Source: Bacteroidota bacterium (GTDB lineage Bacteria > Bacteroidota > Bacteroidia > Bacteroidales > Prolixibacteraceae). Taken from it: DNA of 10,862 nt. Below, piece after piece: positions 6,963 to 10,862 of this stretch (the stretch's first letter is position 1; every line of letters starts with the position of its first letter). A program made the translations under genes and the position numbers. Under the pieces are notes generated by a model. The model searched no databases. It had not been told where the DNA came from and saw only the letters and a list, made by a program, of their open reading frames with translations. Location: positions 1 to 10,862 of the forward strand of contig DAOVTY010000085.1 in NCBI GenBank assembly GCA_030632865.1. The letters run 5' to 3'.

Positions 6963-8303
6963 TTAAGCTTTATGTTGTGTGCCCGGCACAGGAACTGGAA
7001 ATTCCATATCTATAGGTCCTATTTCGTATTTGTTAGGGCCTAATTTTTCAGTTGAATTAAGCATATCGTCCCAGGTTACTTTCTGTCCGGTGTATGCTGC
7101 AGTTCTTCCCATTATTGCAGTTAAAGTTGAAATAGCTGTTCGTTCTGCTTCTACAACCGGTTTATTTGTGCGTATTGATGTAACTAGGTGAATGTGCTCT
7201 TGAATGTATGGTGAGATTTTAACAACTTCGGTTGATCGACCATCTTTATTCTTTGGGTATTCGTATCTCCATTTTACTGAACCATCGAGATTGTAAATAG
7301 TGTTTTTGCAATTTGTATAGCCTTTAGTTCCCATAATTCGTTCTCCCAGAGTATTTGCACAGTCATCTATTTGGCGCGACATACTATGTGAAAAAACACC
7401 GTTCCCGAATTCAAAATCTATACTAAAAAAATCATACTGGTCGCCCGTTAACCTTCGTCCTCTACCTCCAAAACCTATGGCTTGCTCGGGATGTTTTCCC
7501 ATAAACCAATTAATAATATCTATATTATGAACGTGAGTATCTAAAATATGGTCGCCACATAACCAACTAAAGTTATTCCAATTGCGAAGCATATATTCCA
7601 TATCGCTCCAACCTTCTTCTCGTGTACGAAACCAAACATGATTTTGTAACCACCAAGCTTTTGCCGAAACCAATTCTCCAATTGCACCCGATGAAACTTG
7701 TTTGTATGTCTCAATATAATCGCGTTGATGACGACGCTGAGTTCCTGTTATAACAGACAGCCCAATGTTTTCTGCCTTTTTAGACGTGGCAATTATTTGT
7801 CTTGCTCCAACCGGATCAACACAAACTGGTTTTTCCATAAAAACGTGCTTTTTAGCCTGTACGCAAGCATCAAAATGTGCAGGTCTGAAATGGGGTGGCG
7901 TTGCTAAAATAACAATATCCAAATCAACAGCAAGTAAACTTTTGTATCCATCAAAACCCCAAAAGCAGTTTTCTTCGGGAACTTCAACAAGTTGTTTTTT
8001 AAGTTTGCTTTTACAGTCCCAAACCTTGTCTTCAAAAACATCTGCCAATGCAACTAATTCTAAATCGTTTCCTGCTGCCAAAAAATTAAGGGCGGCACCT
8101 GTTCCTCTGTTGCCGCAACCAACCAAGCCAGCACGCAATTTTTTACCATCTGGTGCTTTGTCCAGCAAAGGAGGAAATTCGTAATCAACTGTTTTTAATT
8201 TCGAACTGCAAGAGCTCAAAGCATTCATCCCGATAACACCGGCAGCACCAATCAATGCCGATTTTTCAAGAAAATTTCTACGCGAAAGTTGACTCTTATC
8301 CAT
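6963..8303 (-). CDS. Tat-exported Gfo/Idh/MocA family oxidoreductase
   Basis: A 446-residue NAD(P)-dependent oxidoreductase-like protein. Residues 1-32 carry the twin-arginine signal SRRNFLEKSA, a hydrophobic stretch and LSSC (29-32), a plausible lipobox, so it is probably exported folded with its cofactor and may be lipid-anchored. The Rossmann fold shows G62-C-G64-N-R-G67. VILATPPHFR (131-140) and the EKP motif (157-159) are standard for the family, and HVHNIDIINW lies where the catalytic histidine usually sits. Relatives act on sugars, inositols or glycosides by oxidation, reduction or redox-neutral chemistry; the substrate here is unknown. It starts 16 bp after the cytochrome-SUMF1 gene and 12 bp before the GT2 gene, so it is probably in one operon with them. 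Confidence 0.92.
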   Translation of the reverse strand: MDKSQLSRRNFLEKSALIGAAGVIGMNALSSCSSKLKTVDYEFPPLLDKAPDGKKLRAGLVGCGNRGTGAALNFLAAGNDLELVALADVFEDKVWDCKSKLKKQLVEVPEENCFWGFDGYKSLLAVDLDIVILATPPHFRPAHFDACVQAKKHVFMEKPVCVDPVGARQIIATSKKAENIGLSVITGTQRRHQRDYIETYKQVSSGAIGELVSAKAWWLQNHVWFRTREEGWSDMEYMLRNWNNFSWLCGDHILDTHVHNIDIINWFMGKHPEQAIGFGGRGRRLTGDQYDFFSIDFEFGNGVFSHSMSRQIDDCANTLGERIMGTKGYTNCKNTIYNLDGSVKWRYEYPKNKDGRSTEVVKISPYIQEHIHLVTSIRTNKPVVEAERTAISTLTAIMGRTAAYTGQKVTWDDMLNSTEKLGPNKYEIGPIDMEFPVPVPGTQHKA

Positions 8304-8319
8304 GATATATTATTTATTG

Positions 8320-9840
8320 TTAATTTTCTGAATTATAATTCTCTGCGTTGTACTCGCAAACAACTCTGAACCCAACATTTTTACTGTCGGAATACCACCA
8401 AATACTTTTAGGAATTTGAGGATCGGTTACTAACCATGCTTTAGTTTTAGTGAAATCTCGACGGCCAGCGCGTAAATCTTTTGCTGAATTATTGTATGAA
8501 CCCCCTCTTACCACATGCTCTGTTCCATTTCTTGGACCACGCGGATTTTTAACAATTCCTTTTGGATATTTGCTGTAAACGGTTGGATCATAATAATCTA
8601 AGCAGAATTCAGCAACATTCCCCAACATATTTTTTAGTCCAAATGGATTTGCTATTACCATTCCTGGGGGCTGAGTTTTAATTGGACTATTTTCGATATA
8701 AATTACATATGAATTAATGCCGGCAGTATCTGCCCCAAATATCTTATTCCAAAATCCATCTACCTCAAAATCTTTTGATGCGCCATCGAAGAAATAAGGA
8801 GTTGTTGTTCCACCCCGAGCGGCATATTCCCACTCTGCTTCAGTTGGTAAACGGTACTTTCTACCTGTAACACTACTTAACCAACGGCAATAAGTTTCTG
8901 CACCTAAATGACTCATGGTAATTGCAGGTCGAGTTCCTTTTCCCCATCCCTGATCTGGTGCACCCCACGGCGGTGTGGCTCCCGAAATACCATCTATTTC
9001 TTCATTTATTTCAACAGCTTCTTTCCGGCCTTGAGATCCAGTGGCTCTAAAAAAGGCAAGATATTCATTCCAACTTACTTCTATTTCTGCCATCCAAAAA
9101 TTACCAACTTCAACATCTCGAACTGGTCCTTCGTCAATTTTACGGTATGGTTCTGTTGTTGGTGTTCCCATTTCAAATTGCCCACCGTTAATAGCAACCA
9201 TATTAAACGAAACCGAGGTTCCAGGTAATTTTTCCTCAAAATCAACAAATTCTTTAACTTCAGTTAAATTTGTAAATATTTCTTTCGGTCCAGAAGATAA
9301 GTCATCGTCAACAGTTAACCCAATTTCACCTCTGTAATGCCCAACATTTTGATGACACTGTAAACATGATGTATTGTCGGGATTGCGCAAATATTTTAAA
9401 TGAGATTCCCCCCCCAATGCATTCAATGTAGATGGAAACATGTTGGTATGACATTTTTTACAGCCATCTTCGTACACAAAATTAGCAGATGCTTCTCGCG
9501 AGCGTTTTTCTGCCCAGTCAATTTTATCTGTATCTAAAGTTAAATATGAATATAAATCATGAAACCCATGATAGGCTTTTCTTGTAACAAAACGAATTTT
9601 CTGCTCTTCGGGTGGTAGATGGCATTCTACACATTTTACAGAAACGCCACTTGGTGTATTATTATGTATTGAAAGTTTCCAACTAGCTTCAGCGTGTGGA
9701 TGAACATGGCACGATGCGCAAAATTCATTTGAAGAAGTATAGCTAATGGTTTTATTGAATAATCCGAGAAGTAACATTGCTGCCAACCCTCCCACAATAA
9801 CTAGCAAATAATGCTTACGTTTAATTGTTTTATCAGTCAT
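8320..9840 (-). CDS. NapC/NrfH-type tetraheme cytochrome c fused to a SUMF1/FGE-like domain
   Basis: A 506-residue two-part protein. The first part has a basic N-terminus, one membrane helix (about 11-28) and four CXXCH heme sites: CASCH (41-45), CVECH (70-74), CKKCH (127-131) and CLQCH (159-163). This layout is that of NapC/NrfH proteins, which pass electrons from membrane quinol to periplasmic reductases. Heme 1 reads CASCHVH, with His47 where NrfH and NapC carry a methionine. A linker (about 164-208) leads to a SUMF1/FGE-sulfatase domain from about 212 to 502, with MVAINGGQFEMGT, RLPTEAEWEYAARGG, NVAEFCLDYY, VVRGGSYNNS and NVGFRVV. The paired cysteines used by true formylglycine-generating enzymes after RGGS are absent. 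It is the first gene of the minus-strand cluster; no TANNTTTG-type promoter was seen upstream of it. Confidence 0.93.
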   Translation of the reverse strand: MTDKTIKRKHYLLVIVGGLAAMLLLGLFNKTISYTSSNEFCASCHVHPHAEASWKLSIHNNTPSGVSVKCVECHLPPEEQKIRFVTRKAYHGFHDLYSYLTLDTDKIDWAEKRSREASANFVYEDGCKKCHTNMFPSTLNALGGESHLKYLRNPDNTSCLQCHQNVGHYRGEIGLTVDDDLSSGPKEIFTNLTEVKEFVDFEEKLPGTSVSFNMVAINGGQFEMGTPTTEPYRKIDEGPVRDVEVGNFWMAEIEVSWNEYLAFFRATGSQGRKEAVEINEEIDGISGATPPWGAPDQGWGKGTRPAITMSHLGAETYCRWLSSVTGRKYRLPTEAEWEYAARGGTTTPYFFDGASKDFEVDGFWNKIFGADTAGINSYVIYIENSPIKTQPPGMVIANPFGLKNMLGNVAEFCLDYYDPTVYSKYPKGIVKNPRGPRNGTEHVVRGGSYNNSAKDLRAGRRDFTKTKAWLVTDPQIPKSIWWYSDSKNVGFRVVCEYNAENYNSEN

Positions 9841-10081
9841 TCTAAAAGTATATCTTACACAATAATAATAGCTAACAATTATTAGAGCATTAACAGAGTA
9901 GGTACTTATACTTTAATTATATATTAATTTGGCATTAATATTAATTGTAATAATCTGTATTACATTTGTTTAATTTTGAATAAATTTAATTTTAAATAGT
10001 TTATCTTTGTATTTGAAAGTATATTTTTGAAGCTAAATAATTAAAAATTAAGATATTAATTTATCATATAATAAACTAAAA
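9841..10081. other. AT-rich divergent intergenic region
   Basis: This 241-bp stretch separates the minus-strand cytochrome gene from the plus-strand gene at the right edge. It is very AT-rich and holds no ORF or RNA gene that I can support. It should contain the promoter for the minus-strand cluster, but no reverse match to TANNTTTG (CAAANNTA on the plus strand) was found. On the plus strand there are -7-like matches at 9961-9968 and 10002-10009; the second has a usable upstream TTG. Confidence 0.6.
9975..10009 (+). promoter_or_regulatory. Candidate promoter for the right-edge gene
   Basis: TATCTTTG at 10002-10009 matches TANNTTTG, and TTTG at 9975-9978 is 23 bp upstream, at the limit of the accepted spacing. 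The element ends 72 bp ahead of the ATG at 10082. A second match, TACATTTG (9961-9968), has no TTG at suitable spacing and is less likely. Confidence 0.45.
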
Positions 10082-10862
10082 ATGATTCGTATTATTCTAA
10101 AATATATTGCCATAATTACAACTCTATTAGTTGTGATGCAATTGAAACCTGTTTCTGCAATTGAATTTTCGGATCACACTTTTATAATAGCCGAGGGTAG
10201 TTCAGCAAGTTTAAATAGTAATAGTTTCTGGCAATTTTTAGAGACAAATAATAATTCAGGAATTGAAATCGATATTTTGGAGTTCGATAACAGAATAACT
10301 CTTACTGATACAAATCTGGGAATCGTTGAGTTTCTTAATCAAATTCAGAAATTAATAGAAATAGATGATTCAAAAATTATTCCTCTATTTTTAACTTTTC
10401 AGGGTAATATCGAAATTCTTGATTCTATAATTAGTAATTCAAAAGTAGCATCTAAAATATTTTTTTTACCACAAGGCGAAACGTGGCCTTCAATGGAATA
10501 TCTGATACAATCGAATAGAAGAATAGTACTTTTTGTGAAGGGCAATTATTTAAATGAAAGTAGAATTCTACACAGATTAGACAATTATGTACTCAAAATT
10601 TCGGCTAGTAATATAATGTCCACCAGCGATGTTTTTGAGATTGAATCTGCTGTAAACAATGAGCTCTTTTTAATAGATGATTTTGATAAACTACCAACAA
10701 AGTTGCTTGGTTCTATTAGCCGTCATCAAATTCCAGATTATATTAATTTTCTGCTTGAAAATTGGACTCGGTATGGTAAGCGTCCCAACTTTGTTTTTAC
10801 CGGAAATAAGTATTCTCAATTTGATTTTATTACGACACAACTTAATTCATTTCCCTGGGTTA
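10082..10862 (+). CDS. Secreted protein resembling PI-PLC-like phosphodiesterases (C-terminus cut by window)
   Basis: An open reading frame of 260 complete codons running off the right edge. Residues 1-26 form a signal peptide (MIRIILKYIAIITTLLVV, ending near VSA). The rest resembles the TIM-barrel PI-PLC X-like family: a strand with GIEIDILEF (about 60-68), LPQGETWPSMEYLIQSNRRIVLFVKG (about 129-154), corresponding to the family's P-x-G-x-x-WP-[TS]-[LM]-x-x-[LM]-I-x-x-x-[KR]-R-[LIV]-V pattern, and KRPNFVFTG (about 235-243), matching its RPNFV strand. The two catalytic histidines expected near the N-terminus (in THN-like and CHG-like motifs) are not seen: IIAEGSSASL and ITLTDTN stand at those places. 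It may therefore be a non-catalytic or diverged member. What follows past the window is unknown. The family call rests on motif memory and is moderate. Confidence 0.6.
   Translation, partial: MIRIILKYIAIITTLLVVMQLKPVSAIEFSDHTFIIAEGSSASLNSNSFWQFLETNNNSGIEIDILEFDNRITLTDTNLGIVEFLNQIQKLIEIDDSKIIPLFLTFQGNIEILDSIISNSKVASKIFFLPQGETWPSMEYLIQSNRRIVLFVKGNYLNESRILHRLDNYVLKISASNIMSTSDVFEIESAVNNELFLIDDFDKLPTKLLGSISRHQIPDYINFLLENWTRYGKRPNFVFTGNKYSQFDFITTQLNSFPWV

Noticed and set aside
7765..8184. 139-codon plus-strand open frame opposite the Gfo/Idh/MocA gene
   Set aside because: Antisense to a well-supported gene with conserved motifs. The predicted product has no recognisable domain or credible start context.
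8320..9200. Sulfatase-activating formylglycine-generating enzyme
   Set aside because: The domain belongs to the SUMF1 family, but the cysteine pair after RGGS is missing and no sulfatase gene is in the window.
9868..9886. AATAAT/ATTATT inverted repeat upstream of the cytochrome gene as an operator
   Set aside because: Short, purely A/T arms in an A/T-rich region, with no second copy nearby.
1..10862. CRISPR arrays, insertion sequences, tRNA or rRNA genes, phage or retroelement genes
   Set aside because: No spaced direct repeats, transposase or reverse transcriptase motifs, tRNA-like cloverleaf or rRNA sequence were seen on either strand. The SUMF1 domain raised the idea of a diversity-generating retroelement target, but no supporting RT or template repeat is present.

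Overview
The window is AT-rich and comes from a member of the Bacteroidota. The gene order rpsI-rpsB-tsf-pyrH-frr, the lack of clear Shine-Dalgarno sequences, and TANNTTTG-type -7 promoter elements ahead of pyrH, frr and the last gene all fit that phylum. A NrfH-like cytochrome, a Tat-exported Gfo/Idh/MocA protein and polyprenyl-phosphate glycosyltransferases suggest an environmental anaerobic or facultative lineage; no genus is assigned.

The left third (1-3750, plus strand) is housekeeping: ribosomal proteins S9 and S2, elongation factor Ts, UMP kinase and ribosome recycling factor, all intact. A nested hairpin element in the rpsI-rpsB gap looks like an S2 autoregulatory leader. An intrinsic terminator closes tsf, and another closes frr.

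The middle (3785-9840, minus strand) is a compact five-gene cluster read right to left: (1) a NapC/NrfH-type tetraheme cytochrome fused to a SUMF1/FGE-like domain that lacks the formylglycine-generating cysteines; (2) a Gfo/Idh/MocA oxidoreductase with a twin-arginine signal and a lipobox-like cysteine; (3) a GtrB/ArnC/DPM1-type GT2 enzyme; (4) a GT-C membrane glycosyltransferase with a C-terminal TPR domain, overlapping gene 3 by 8 bp; (5) an 81-residue secreted membrane-anchored protein of unknown role. Gaps are 12-16 bp, and a terminator lies just past the last gene. Genes 3 and 4 form a plausible pair, one loading a sugar on a polyprenyl phosphate and the other transferring it outside the membrane. 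How the redox pair (1 and 2) relates to the sugar-transfer pair is not evident, and this cluster is the most likely place for an undescribed function. An 11-bp perfect hairpin followed by a U-tract lies inside gene 4.

The right end (9841-10862) holds a 241-bp AT-rich intergenic region with a promoter-like element, then the start of a secreted protein resembling PI-PLC-like phosphodiesterases. It seems to lack the catalytic histidines, and it runs off the window edge.
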